Shown piece after piece: positions 1 through 8,005 of a stretch of DNA of 64,000 nt (its first letter is position 1; the number at the start of each line of letters is the position of its first letter). The notes below the pieces were generated by a model. It was not told the origin of the DNA and ran no database searches. It saw only the letters and a list, made by a program, of their open reading frames with translations. The position numbers were made by a program, and so were the translations under genes. The stretch is from Nocardia nova SH22a (GTDB lineage Bacteria > Actinomycetota > Actinomycetes > Mycobacteriales > Mycobacteriaceae): contig NZ_CP006850.1 of NCBI RefSeq assembly GCF_000523235.1, positions 7,378,001-7,442,000 of the forward strand, written 5' to 3'.

Positions 1-176
1 GGCGCTTCGCCCGCGACGCAGCGCCCGCCGTCGCCCGCTGATCGCGCGGGCGGTGGCCCGGCAGGTATCGAACCCGAATCGCATCGGCGAAACGCCCGAC
101 CGTGCGAGGCGGGTCCGGCATACTCGGCCATATCCAGCCACACAGCCCGATCCGGCGGAACCGCGAGAGGCAGATC

Positions 177-503
177 ATGGACAAGAAATCGCTGACGGCG
201 GTGGCTCGCCAGCAGCTGAAGACGGCCGCATCCGCCACCAGTGGGCGTAGTTCGCAGACCATCTACGGTGGTCACACCCACAGCCTGCGCCAGACCGTGA
301 TCGCCCTGACCGCCGGGCAGAGCCTGGCCGAACACGAAACCCAGAGCGAGGCCACACTGCAGGTCCTCACCGGAACCCTGGTTCTGATCAGCGGCACCAA
401 CGAATGGAAGGGATCACCGGGCGATCTGCTGGTGATTCCGTCGGCGCGGCACAGCGTCAAGGCGATCGACGACGCGGTTTTCCTGCTGACCGTTGCCAAA
501 TGA
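177..503 (+). CDS. Small cupin-domain protein
   Basis: A 108-residue single-domain cupin. The middle of the protein carries the first cupin motif (a His and Glu around HETQSEATLQVLTG) and the second motif follows as GDLLVIPSARHSV, so a small beta-barrel with a partly conserved metal site is expected. I chose the ATG at 177 (MDKKSLTAV) over upstream in-frame starts because it has a purine-rich GAGAGG just before it and gives the usual length for small cupins. It may bind a small ligand or act as a simple sensor or enzyme; the sequence does not say which. It lies 105 bp upstream of the peroxidase/encapsulin pair on the same strand, separated by two hairpins, so co-transcription is possible but not required. 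Confidence 0.8.
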   Translation: MDKKSLTAVARQQLKTAASATSGRSSQTIYGGHTHSLRQTVIALTAGQSLAEHETQSEATLQVLTGTLVLISGTNEWKGSPGDLLVIPSARHSVKAIDDAVFLLTVAK

Positions 504-526
504 GCCCGTTCGGCCGGGCGGTCGGC

Positions 527-570
527 GTCCGGCCGTGACGCCGGACCGGATACCACGGTCGACGACCGTG
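527..570. terminator. Two tandem GC hairpins after the cupin gene
   Basis: Two perfect short inverted repeats lie between the cupin and peroxidase genes. The first has 7-bp arms GTCCGGC/GCCGGAC (527-533 and 540-546) around a 6-nt loop. The second has 7-bp arms CACGGTC/GACCGTG (554-560 and 564-570) around a 3-nt loop. Neither is followed by a T-run, which is common for actinobacterial terminators. They could instead be regulatory sites in the peroxidase leader. Confidence 0.35.
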
Positions 571-608
571 TGCGCGGGTTGTCGGTCCCGACCCGTACCC
601 TGTTGATC

Positions 609-1637
609 ATGGGTGAGCCGCAGCCGATCCTCGATCCGCTATCGCGCGCCGCGACCTTCCTCGTCGCGACCATCGACGAGGGAGGTGAGCAGACGGTGCG
701 CGACCTTCTCGCCGATCTGCCCGGACTGCGCCGGTCGGTGGGATTCCGCGTTCCGGACGCACACCTCAGTTGCGTCACCAGTATCGGCTCCGCGGCCTGG
801 GACCGCCTCTTCGCCGGTCCGAAACCCGCTGAGCTGCACGAGTTTCCCGGTTACTTCGGCGCCCGGCACGAGGCACCGGCCACTCCGGGAGATCTGCTCT
901 TCCACCTCAAGAGCGATATGCCGGATGCCTGCTTCGAGCTGGCGATGGTGCTCAGCTCGCGCCTCAAGGGTGCGGCCACGATCGTCGACGAGACCGTCGG
1001 ATTCCGCTACTTCGAACAGCGGGATCTGCTCGGCTTCGTCGACGGCACCGAGAATCCGGAAGGGGCCGACGCCGTGGCCGCGGCGCTGATCGGCGACGAG
1101 GATCCCGATTTCGCCGGTGGCAGTTACGTTGTCGTGCAGAAGTACCTGCACGATCTGGACGCTTGGAACGCGCTGTCGGTCGAGGAGCAGCAGCTGGTCA
1201 TCGGCCGCACGAAACTCGAGGATCTGGAACTGTCCGATGCGGACAAGCCCGCGAATTCGCATGTCGCCGTGAACACTCTGATCGATCCGGACGGCACCGA
1301 GCGGGACATCCTGCGCGCCAACATGCCCTTCGGCAGTGTGCGCGAGGGCGAATTCGGCACGTACTACATCGCCTACGCGGCCACCCCGGACGTCACCGAG
1401 CGCATGCTCGTGCGGATGTTCCTCGGCAGCGACGAGGCGCCCTACGATCGCATCCTCGATTTCTCCACCGCGATCACCGGCACACTGTTCTTCACCCCGT
1501 CCGCCGGGTTCTTCGACGATCTCCCGGACGCCCCCGATCAGGACCGGGAGTCCACGGCAGCCACCGAGCTGCCCGCGGCCGCGCCGACCGGCGACGGCTC
1601 CCTCGGTATCGGCACGTTGAAAAGGATTCCTCTATGA
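609..1637 (+). CDS. Dye-decolorizing peroxidase (DyP, B type), encapsulin cargo
   Basis: A 342-residue haem peroxidase of the DyP family. The GFVDG motif places the distal Asp at 145. His218 in NSHVAVN is the proximal haem ligand, and Arg236/Asn238 in RANMP are the distal pair. The 73- and 18-residue spacings of Asp, His and Arg match what I recall for Rhodococcus DypB (Asp153, His226, Arg244, Asn246). The C-terminus is a Pro/Ala-rich linker ending in a cargo-loading tail. I chose ATG 609 over the GTG at 570 because it starts right at the conserved N-terminus and the GTG lies in a hairpin. The stop overlaps the encapsulin start (ATGA), so the two are translationally coupled. Likely role: peroxide-dependent oxidation inside the encapsulin shell. 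Confidence 0.95.
   Translation: MGEPQPILDPLSRAATFLVATIDEGGEQTVRDLLADLPGLRRSVGFRVPDAHLSCVTSIGSAAWDRLFAGPKPAELHEFPGYFGARHEAPATPGDLLFHLKSDMPDACFELAMVLSSRLKGAATIVDETVGFRYFEQRDLLGFVDGTENPEGADAVAAALIGDEDPDFAGGSYVVVQKYLHDLDAWNALSVEEQQLVIGRTKLEDLELSDADKPANSHVAVNTLIDPDGTERDILRANMPFGSVREGEFGTYYIAYAATPDVTERMLVRMFLGSDEAPYDRILDFSTAITGTLFFTPSAGFFDDLPDAPDQDRESTAATELPAAAPTGDGSLGIGTLKRIPL
1590..1634 (+). other. Encapsulin cargo-loading peptide at the DyP C-terminus
   Basis: The last 15 residues of the peroxidase contain DGSLGIGTLKR after an Ala/Pro-rich linker. This matches the known docking-tail pattern of encapsulin cargo (DGSLGIGSLK), which binds the inner face of the shell. Together with the directly adjacent encapsulin gene this identifies the peroxidase as native cargo. 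Confidence 0.92.
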
Positions 1638-2434
1638 ACAATCTGCACCGCGAACTCGCGCCGATCACTTCCGAAGCGTGGTCGGCCATCGAGGAGGAGG
1701 CCACCCGGACCTTCCGGCGGCACATCGCCGGTCGCCGGGTGGTGGATCTGTCCGGTCCGCACGGCACCGACTATTCCGCGGTCGGATTGGGACGCACCAC
1801 CGCGATCGACGCTCCGGACAAGGGCGTCGAGGCGCGGCAGCGGCTGGTCGCACCGCTGGTGGAACTGCGGGTGCCGTTCACACTCCAGCGCACCGAACTC
1901 GACGATATCCAGCGTGGCGCCCAGGACGCCGATCTGGACCCGGTCAAGGATGCCGCCAAGAAGATCGCCTTCGCCGAGGATCGCGCGGTGTTCGAGGGTT
2001 ATCCGGCCGCCGGGATCACCGGCTTGCGGGCGTCGGTGTCCAACGCCCCGGTCGCCGTGCCCAGCGAGACGCGGCTGATTCCCGAGGCGATCGCGCAGGC
2101 ACTGAGCAAGCTGCGGCTGGCCGGTGTGGACGGTCCCTATTCGGTGCTGCTGAGCGCCGAGCTGTACACCGCGGTCAGTGAGACCTCCGACCACGGTCAC
2201 CCGATCCGCACCCACATCGAACGCTTGATCCCGGAGGGCGAGATCATCTGGGCGCCCGCCATCGACGGCGCCTTCGTACTCACCACTCGCGGTGGCGATT
2301 TCGATCTGCAACTGGGCCAGGATCTGTCCATCGGCTACCTGTCCCACGATGCCGAGACCGTGGAGCTGTACTTCCAGGAGAGCCTGACGTTCCTGGTCTA
2401 CACCGCCGAGGCGGCGGTCCCGCTCGCCGGCTGA
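1634..2434 (+). CDS. Encapsulin shell protein
   Basis: A 266-residue HK97-fold encapsulin of the family 1 length, expected to assemble a 60-subunit T=1 shell. It opens with MNNLHRELAPITSEAW, where the cargo-binding N-terminal helix lies, and ends with LYFQESLTFLVYTAEAAV, typical of the family. The ATG at 1634 overlaps the TGA of the peroxidase by 4 bp, which fixes the start and couples shell and cargo expression. In actinobacteria the DyP/encapsulin pair is linked to oxidative stress and redox handling. Nothing is damaged or missing. Confidence 0.95.
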   Translation: MNNLHRELAPITSEAWSAIEEEATRTFRRHIAGRRVVDLSGPHGTDYSAVGLGRTTAIDAPDKGVEARQRLVAPLVELRVPFTLQRTELDDIQRGAQDADLDPVKDAAKKIAFAEDRAVFEGYPAAGITGLRASVSNAPVAVPSETRLIPEAIAQALSKLRLAGVDGPYSVLLSAELYTAVSETSDHGHPIRTHIERLIPEGEIIWAPAIDGAFVLTTRGGDFDLQLGQDLSIGYLSHDAETVELYFQESLTFLVYTAEAAVPLAG

Positions 2435-2532
2435 GCACCGCGCCCGGGCGTCCGGGAAAGAGCAGGTGGACAACGGTCCGGGAATCGGTACCGTGTACGC
2501 GAGATGTAGGCGCGTGCACGGAGGGACCCAGC

Positions 2533-3129
2533 ATGAGTGACGAGGGGCAGCCCGTACCGGGTGAACGATCCGATATCGCGCCCCCGGCCGAGGATCCGCT
2601 GCGGCCGGTCCGGGCGGGTGTCGTCCCCGGCCGCCGGACACTGGCCTACGCGTCACTCGCCGCGCTCACGATGCTGGTGATCTGCGGTCTGGCGGCGGCG
2701 CTGTTCGGGTGGCCCCGCATTTTCCCGGCCCTGGCCGTGGGCGGGGTCGTGGCGATCGCCCTGCTGGTGGCGTTGTTCGGGCGTGATGCCGTGATCCTCA
2801 CCGACCGCGCGATCTACCGCCGCACCCCGTGGGCCGAATCCCGGCTGGAATGGGATCGGGTGGTGGCCGGGCGGTTCGCGCTCGACGAGCGGGCCCGCTG
2901 GTCGCTGGCCCTGGATCTGTCCGGCGGCGACGAACAGCACTCCGAGCTGGTGCTGCTGAACATCCCGCCGGTCGAGCATCCGGTGTCCAACGCCTACGAA
3001 CAGCGCAAACGCGAGCAGGTCGCCGATGTCCGGCGCATTCTGCGACACAAGCGAATTCCCGTGACGCTGCTGCCCGAGATCGCCACCGCACTGCACGATC
3101 ATTGGAAGCTGGCTCCCGCCGCACAGTGA
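2533..3129 (+). CDS. Membrane protein with PH-like domain
   Basis: A 198-residue protein. After a Pro-rich cytoplasmic N-terminus there are two hydrophobic segments (about residues 38-58 and 63-83). A soluble region follows with alternating strands (DAVILTDRAIYRRTPW, then ESRLEWDRVVAGRFAL), as in bacterial PH-like proteins of actinobacteria. The ATG at 2533 has a strong GGAGGG about 8 bp upstream. The function is unknown; such proteins are usually small membrane-anchored factors. The Nudix gene follows after 18 bp on the same strand, so the two probably share a transcript. Confidence 0.75.
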   Translation: MSDEGQPVPGERSDIAPPAEDPLRPVRAGVVPGRRTLAYASLAALTMLVICGLAAALFGWPRIFPALAVGGVVAIALLVALFGRDAVILTDRAIYRRTPWAESRLEWDRVVAGRFALDERARWSLALDLSGGDEQHSELVLLNIPPVEHPVSNAYEQRKREQVADVRRILRHKRIPVTLLPEIATALHDHWKLAPAAQ

Positions 3130-3147
3130 TCGCATCCGACCGAAAAA

Positions 3148-3558
3148 GTGAAGGTGTCCTTCGTGATTCGTACCGCCGCCCTGGCTCATGTCCGCGATCG
3201 ACGGCTGCTGCAGGCACGGTCGGCCGGTAAGGACGTGTTCTACATGGCGGGCGGGAAGATCGACCCCGGTGAGTCACCGGTGCAGGCGCTGTACCGCGAG
3301 GTGCGGGAGGAACTGGGCGTCGAGGTCACCGCGCACGACGAGCTGGGCGTCTTCGAATGCGAGGCGTACGGCCACACCCCCGGTACCGCCCTGCACATGA
3401 CGTGCTTCACCGCCGATCTGACGGGTGAGCCGACGCCGACCAGCGAGATCGATGAACTGCGTTACTTCACGGTCGCCGAGTACGCGGCGATGCCGCAGGT
3501 GGCGCCCGGTTCGATGATGGTGTTCCGGCATCTGCGGGAACTCGGGCTCATCGACTGA
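3148..3558 (+). CDS. Nudix hydrolase
   Basis: A small Nudix-fold pyrophosphohydrolase of 136 residues. The full Nudix box Gx5Ex7REUxEExGU is present at about 36-58: Gly36, Glu42, Arg50, Glu51, Glu54, Glu55 and Gly57, so the metal-binding and catalytic residues are intact. The substrate cannot be told from the sequence; length and fold fit a MutT-like nucleotide or NUDIX housecleaning enzyme. Starts are GTG at 3148, or GTG at 3163 with a GAAGG at suitable spacing; the latter would give an N-terminus of MIRTAALAHV. Its last 11 bp overlap the end of the convergent MFS gene. Confidence 0.88.
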   Translation: MKVSFVIRTAALAHVRDRRLLQARSAGKDVFYMAGGKIDPGESPVQALYREVREELGVEVTAHDELGVFECEAYGHTPGTALHMTCFTADLTGEPTPTSEIDELRYFTVAEYAAMPQVAPGSMMVFRHLRELGLID

Positions 3559-5203
3559 CCGGAGAAGTACCCGCTTCATCCCGCCTCGGCTCCAATGGAA
3601 TTCGTGTCGCGGCGATGAACGCCAACAGCAACGCGACGACCGCGCCGAGCAGGGCCACCCGAGTGGCGTCGGCGAACCCGGCCGCCAGCACATCGGTAAC
3701 GGCGACCGGCGCGTGCCCGGCACGCAGGCCGCCGATCGCACCACCCGCCGAATCGCGGGTGGCGTCGACCACGGCATCGGCGGCCCCCGGGACCAGACCG
3801 CGAACGGTGTCCAGCCGGTCGGGCAGGAAGTGATCGAGGGCGATCGAGAGCGTGCCGCCGAGTACCGCCACCCCCAGAGCGGCACCGGCGTAGCGGGCGG
3901 TCAGGGCGGTCACCGATGCCGCATCCGAAGCGCTTCGCGGCGCGGCGGCCGACAATCGCCCGGTGAGTGGCGGTGTCGCGAGGCCGATTCCGATGCCGTA
4001 GCAGGTGAGCAGGATCCCCGGAACCCAGGCCGAGATGGTCGCGGTGATGGCGAAGGCGGTGACCGCGATCGTGATCAGGGCGATCGCCAGCCCGAACCGC
4101 ACCCGCCACACCGGATGCAGCGGCCGGGCCGGGCCGAGACTCACCAGCCCCGCGACCAGCGCACCTCCGGTCAACGCGGCGATCACGAAAGCGCTTCGCA
4201 GCGTGGACAATCCGAGGCTGTTCACCAGATACAGCGGCAGGACGAACAGCAGGCCGAACTGCGCGAACGCGACCAGGAACATGGCCGCATCACCCCATTG
4301 CCGGGGTTCGCGCAGCCGCGAGAAGTCGACCAGCGCGGAGTGTTCCACCTTCACCCGGTGCCTTTCCCAGAACACGAACAGCACCAGCAGGAAGACGCCG
4401 CTGACGAGAATCAGCGGCAGCGGAGACGTCGCCGACCGCATCGACCATTTCCATCCGAGGACGGTGAACTGCAACTTCGGCGTCCCCCAGCCGTACCGCT
4501 GCGCCTCGATGAGGGCGAAGACGGTCAGAGCGAAGCCCGCGGTGGCGAGCAGCCAGCCGTCTACATCGAGTCCGGAGGCCGCCGCGCCCACTTTGGATTC
4601 GGGAACGGCGCGGCAGCCGAACAGCACCACGACGGCGATCGGCACATTGATCAGGAAGATCCACGGCCAGGTGAACGAGTGAGTGAACCAGCCGCCCAGC
4701 AGGGCACCGGCGACCGCGCCGAACGCGAGCGCGATCCCCCAGGCGGTGAAGGCCACCGCGCGCTCGCGCCCCCGGAAGACCGTCACGATCACCGCCAGCG
4801 ATCCGGCCAGGACGGCCGCGGCGCCGACTCCCTGCACGATCCGCCCCCAGACCAGCGGGCCGGAGGTGTCCGCGGAGGCGGCGAGGATGCTGCCGACGAG
4901 GAAGACGAGGGCACCGACAGCGATGGTCAGGCGGCGGCCGAAGCGGTCGCCGATCCGGCCCATCACGATCAGCAAGACCGCGATCACCAGCGGATACACG
5001 CACAGAACCCACTGGGCCTGGGTGAAATCGATGCCCACATCGCCGATGATCGACGGTAGCGAGACCGCCACGATGGTGCCGTCCAAGGTCACCATGGCCA
5101 CGGCCAGTGCGAGGACCGCGGTCAGCGCGCGGCGGGAGGCGTACGGCGTGGGCGTCCCGGCCTCCGAATCGGGCTCAGCGTCTGTTCGAGCGTGATCAGC
5201 CAT
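3548..5203 (-). CDS. MFS drug exporter, DHA2 (14-TM) family
   Basis: A 551-residue proton-driven exporter of the EmrB/QacA type. The length and hydrophobic profile fit 14 transmembrane helices. The MFS loop motif appears as GRIGDRFGRRLTIAVGAL after the second helix, and the DHA2 motif C region as GAVAGALLGGWF in the fifth. The first helix carries TLDGTIVAVSLPSI, the typical DHA2 opening with an acidic residue. The ATG at 5203 has GGGAG upstream. The substrate is probably a hydrophobic or cationic drug or a metabolite. No dedicated regulator is adjacent. It is 5 kb from the NRPS and on the far side of other genes, so a role in exporting its product is not supported. Confidence 0.92.
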   Translation of the reverse strand: MADHARTDAEPDSEAGTPTPYASRRALTAVLALAVAMVTLDGTIVAVSLPSIIGDVGIDFTQAQWVLCVYPLVIAVLLIVMGRIGDRFGRRLTIAVGALVFLVGSILAASADTSGPLVWGRIVQGVGAAAVLAGSLAVIVTVFRGRERAVAFTAWGIALAFGAVAGALLGGWFTHSFTWPWIFLINVPIAVVVLFGCRAVPESKVGAAASGLDVDGWLLATAGFALTVFALIEAQRYGWGTPKLQFTVLGWKWSMRSATSPLPLILVSGVFLLVLFVFWERHRVKVEHSALVDFSRLREPRQWGDAAMFLVAFAQFGLLFVLPLYLVNSLGLSTLRSAFVIAALTGGALVAGLVSLGPARPLHPVWRVRFGLAIALITIAVTAFAITATISAWVPGILLTCYGIGIGLATPPLTGRLSAAAPRSASDAASVTALTARYAGAALGVAVLGGTLSIALDHFLPDRLDTVRGLVPGAADAVVDATRDSAGGAIGGLRAGHAPVAVTDVLAAGFADATRVALLGAVVALLLAFIAATRIPLEPRRDEAGTSPVSR

Positions 5204-5563
5204 GCGCCGCTCCCGTCGTCGACCCGTGTCGCTGGGAAGTAACTGGTGTCGGCCGAGTCTACCAAGATTCGCATACGAGACAGGCCGCGATCGGCGGTGC
5301 CCGTGCCGGGAAGCGGCTTCCGTACCGCACCGGCGCAGCCTAGTATATTCCCAGTTGAAAGCTGATTTTTACCGAGCTCCAGCGCTTCGATTCCCGTCGG
5401 GAGTCGAGTCCGGACGATGAGGCCAGCGATCACGGCGTGCAGTTTGCTCCGTTTCTGCACATACTTGAATCGCGAGGATGAGGAGAAGGTGAACGGCGAC
5501 GAACAGGTCGATCTCGCGACACAGCTCGAAGCGGTCCTGGTCAGAAATGACGAAGGAGCGGGG
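5204..5563. other. Divergent intergenic region between MFS exporter and protease
   Basis: This 360-bp stretch separates the divergent exporter and protease genes and must hold both promoters. An AT-rich patch at about 5341-5373 (AGTATATTCCCAGTTGAAAG and following T-run) stands out from the GC-rich surroundings and is the best promoter candidate, but I see no clean -35/-10 pair. An in-frame extension of the protease up to 5417 has no signal peptide or family match and is taken as leader, not coding. Confidence 0.4.
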
Positions 5564-6238
5564 ATGAAGAAGCTGATTGCCGGGAGCCTCACCGCCCTGG
5601 CGTTGGTCGGGGCACTCGGATTCGAAGCGAAGACGTCGAACGCCCAGTCGGCGGATCTCATCAGTGTGGGGCCGGGAACCGCGATCCTCTCACCATTGCC
5701 GTGCACCGTAGCCACGAGCGGCCACGATGCGGCCGGGCACGCCGTGGCGCTCACCGCCGGGCACTGCATGCTGGCGCAGGGTTCCGATGTGTTCGTGGGA
5801 CCGTTCAAGATCGGCCACTTTGCCTCGTGGACGAGTAAATGGGCTCTGCTGCAATCGGATTCGACGTCCGATTGGGCGATCATCCAGCTCGATCCCGATA
5901 TCCGCATGGACGAGACGATCCCGGGCGGGGTGCCGATATGGGCGTTCGGCACCAATCCCGTCGCCGGACCGCTGACCAAGTTCGGCACCACCACCCGCAC
6001 CACACATGGCACGGTCGACGAGATGGCGGACAACGTCATTCATGCCACGAACACGTCGCTGTGGGGCGATTCGGGCGGGCCGGCGTACGTCGGCAACGCA
6101 CTGGTGGGTTTGACATCCGCGATAGACCTGTCCTCGATCTCGGCGGGTATCGGCACGCTTTTCTCGGGTATCGACGGGATCCTGTCGGAGATCAATTCGC
6201 GACCGGACATCGTCGGATACGGATTCACGATCGGCTGA
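5564..6238 (+). CDS. Secreted trypsin-like serine protease (S1 family)
   Basis: A 224-residue chymotrypsin-fold protease. The N-terminus MKKLIAGSLTALALVGALGF is a signal peptide with cleavage likely near residues 27-30 (AQSA). The catalytic triad is visible: His67 in TAGHC, Asp103 in SDWAIIQL and Ser170 in GDSGGPAY. Cys47 and Cys68 can form the conserved disulfide next to the active-site His. I chose ATG 5564 over the in-frame 5417 start because it begins the signal peptide and has AAGGAG upstream. The protein is compact, with no extra domains, and is predicted to be secreted. Its substrate is unknown. Confidence 0.9.
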   Translation: MKKLIAGSLTALALVGALGFEAKTSNAQSADLISVGPGTAILSPLPCTVATSGHDAAGHAVALTAGHCMLAQGSDVFVGPFKIGHFASWTSKWALLQSDSTSDWAIIQLDPDIRMDETIPGGVPIWAFGTNPVAGPLTKFGTTTRTTHGTVDEMADNVIHATNTSLWGDSGGPAYVGNALVGLTSAIDLSSISAGIGTLFSGIDGILSEINSRPDIVGYGFTIG

Positions 6239-6274
6239 CGCCGGATTGTCGCGGGCGTTCGCCGGATGCGCAGG

Positions 6275-6754
6275 TCACTCGGTGACGCGGTCCGCTTCCG
6301 GGAAGGTGGCATCCCGGATCGCCCGGAGACCGGCGACCATGGCCTCGCATTGTCCGGGCGTGAGCGGGCCGTAGAACCAACTGTCGACAGCCTTCAGATA
6401 TTCGGGCAGCACCTTCGCCAGACGTGTGGCTCCGGCGGCGGTCAATGCGGCATAGGAGCTACGGCGATCGGCCGGATCGGGTTGACGGCGGGCGAATCCG
6501 TTGCGCTCGAGCCGGTCCACCAACCTGGTGACCCCACTGGTGGACAGCTCCGTCTGCACGGCCAGGTCGGTCATGCGCAGGCGGCGGCCGGGCGAGCGGC
6601 CCAGGCGCATGAGGGCGGCGAAATCCAGAACGGACAGGCCGTGCTCGGACCAGATGGGCTCGAGCCGGCGGCGGATCCCGTTGGTCGCCTCGAACAGGAT
6701 CCCGATATCGGTGAGGCGGGGGTCGTCGAAGACATCGTCGTCGGTCTGGTCCAC
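6275..6754 (-). CDS. MarR-family transcriptional regulator
   Basis: A 159-residue winged-helix regulator. The central region has the MarR DNA-binding core: the helix-turn-helix around MTDLAVQTELSTSGVTRLVD and the wing with the conserved DxRSSYAALT stretch (DPADRRSS). Helices at both ends form the dimer interface. The start is a GTG at 6754. It is divergent from the SGNH hydrolase gene, and a perfect 12-bp inverted repeat overlaps the hydrolase promoter in the 104-bp gap, so it probably represses that gene, and perhaps itself, until a ligand is bound. The ligand is unknown. Confidence 0.9.
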   Translation of the reverse strand: MDQTDDDVFDDPRLTDIGILFEATNGIRRRLEPIWSEHGLSVLDFAALMRLGRSPGRRLRMTDLAVQTELSTSGVTRLVDRLERNGFARRQPDPADRRSSYAALTAAGATRLAKVLPEYLKAVDSWFYGPLTPGQCEAMVAGLRAIRDATFPEADRVTE

Positions 6755-6789
6755 GGGATCAGCCTACCGTGCCGTTGCCGTGCGGATAG

Positions 6790-6838
6790 TTGACGTGAGG
6801 AATATCTTCCATATTATTGCTGTGGGGATATTCCTCAC
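6790..6838 (+). promoter_or_regulatory. Hydrolase promoter flanked by a perfect inverted-repeat operator
   Basis: A candidate promoter reads TTGACG (6790-6795), a 16-nt spacer, and TATTAT (6812-6817), pointing toward the hydrolase. Two perfectly complementary 12-bp arms, GTGAGGAATATC (6795-6806) and GATATTCCTCAC (6827-6838), flank the -10. The left arm overlaps the -35 and the right arm covers the likely transcription start. Each arm contains a GGAATATC-like core, so there may be two MarR dimer sites. The patch is much richer in A+T than its surroundings. Confidence 0.7.
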
Positions 6839-6858
6839 AGCAAATAAATGGAGATGTC

Positions 6859-7974
6859 ATGACCAGCACCTGGCTCGCCGGATTCCGCTCCGCGATCATC
6901 AGCCCCTATGAGCAGTTCCAATTGACCGAACCGCGCGGATTCGAGGACCGGACGGTGCGGCAGGTGCTGCACATGGCCGGTGGCGGACGGCAACTGCGCA
7001 TCCGGTTGAGCAATCGGTACGGGCGGGAGTCGCTCGAGATCGGCGCGGCCCGGATCGCGCTGCGCAAGACCGGTCACACTCCGATCGCCGAGACCGACAC
7101 CGTGGTGCGCTTCGGCGGCGCGGACCGGGTGCGCATTCCTGCGGGCGGCGAATTGATCAGCGACACCGTCGATCTCGCGGCCACCGCCGGTGCGGATCTG
7201 CTGCTGAGCCTGTATCTGCCCGGCCCCACCGGCCTGGCGACCTTCTCCCATCAGTCGATGGAGATCACCTACGTCGCCGCCGGTGACCGGACCGCGGATC
7301 TCGAACTACCCGGAGCCGAGGAGGTGCCGTCGCGTTTCTATGTCACCGGTGTGGATGTGCTCGGCGAGGCGGATACGCCGGTGGTGGTGGCGTTCGGGGA
7401 TTCCTGGTTCGACGGGGCGGGAACGACCGTCGGGGCCAACCGCCGTTCGGTCGACGCGCTGAACGCACTGCTGCGCCGCGGCTGGGCGGTCAATCAGGGC
7501 ATCGGCGGGAACCAACTGCTCACCGACGAGGTCGGCGAGCACGCGCTGGCCCGGTTCGACCGCGATGTCCTCGCCGTCCCCGGAGTAACCCACGTGGCAA
7601 TCAACCTCGGCCTCAACGACATCGGCCTCGGCGAACCGGCCACGGCCGAAGCTCTGATCGCGGGCTACACCGAACTCGCCGCCCGTGCCCACGCCGCCGG
7701 ACTACCGATCTACGCCAATACACTCGGCCCGTTCGCAGGCGTGATCTACCCCGAGGTCAATGTCGAGCCCGCGCTGCCGATACGCCGGCAGGTCAACGAA
7801 TGGTTGCTCAACACAACAGTTTTCGACGAGATATTCGACGTGGCAACGGCGGTCGCGGACCCGGAACGCCCGGACCACATCCGCCCCGACCTCGACAGCG
7901 GCGACGGGCTGCACCTCAACGACGCGGGAGCGTTGATCATGGCGCAGACCATGCGGCTGCCGTTGGCCGGGTGA
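6859..7974 (+). CDS. SGNH/GDSL-type hydrolase
   Basis: A 371-residue two-domain protein. Residues 1 to about 170 form a beta-rich N-terminal region, followed by an SGNH esterase domain. The four blocks are visible: Ser182 in FGDSWFDG, Gly216/217 in GIGGN, Asn253 in LGLND, and Asp349/His352 in DGLHL. Likely an esterase or acyl hydrolase on a sugar or lipid ester; the exact substrate is unknown. There is no signal peptide, so it is probably cytoplasmic. ATG 6859 has GGAG 6-9 bp upstream. The divergent MarR gene and its operator imply induction by a substrate-like compound. Confidence 0.9.
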   Translation: MTSTWLAGFRSAIISPYEQFQLTEPRGFEDRTVRQVLHMAGGGRQLRIRLSNRYGRESLEIGAARIALRKTGHTPIAETDTVVRFGGADRVRIPAGGELISDTVDLAATAGADLLLSLYLPGPTGLATFSHQSMEITYVAAGDRTADLELPGAEEVPSRFYVTGVDVLGEADTPVVVAFGDSWFDGAGTTVGANRRSVDALNALLRRGWAVNQGIGGNQLLTDEVGEHALARFDRDVLAVPGVTHVAINLGLNDIGLGEPATAEALIAGYTELAARAHAAGLPIYANTLGPFAGVIYPEVNVEPALPIRRQVNEWLLNTTVFDEIFDVATAVADPERPDHIRPDLDSGDGLHLNDAGALIMAQTMRLPLAG

Positions 7975-8005
7975 GGCGTGCCGGGGGCGTCGAACACGAC
8001 TCCCC

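Noticed and set aside
3..41. Possible last 12 codons of a + strand gene ending at TGA 39-41 (RFARDAAPAVAR)
   Set aside because: Too short to support; no family can be recognised and the rest lies outside the window.
3713..5059. 448-codon + strand frame opposite the MFS gene
   Set aside because: Very rich in Gly, Arg, Gln and Asp, antisense to a clear 14-helix transporter.
5417..5563. N-terminal extension of the serine protease from the in-frame ATG at 5417
   Set aside because: It would bury the clear signal peptide at 5564 and has no ribosome-binding site as good as that before 5564.
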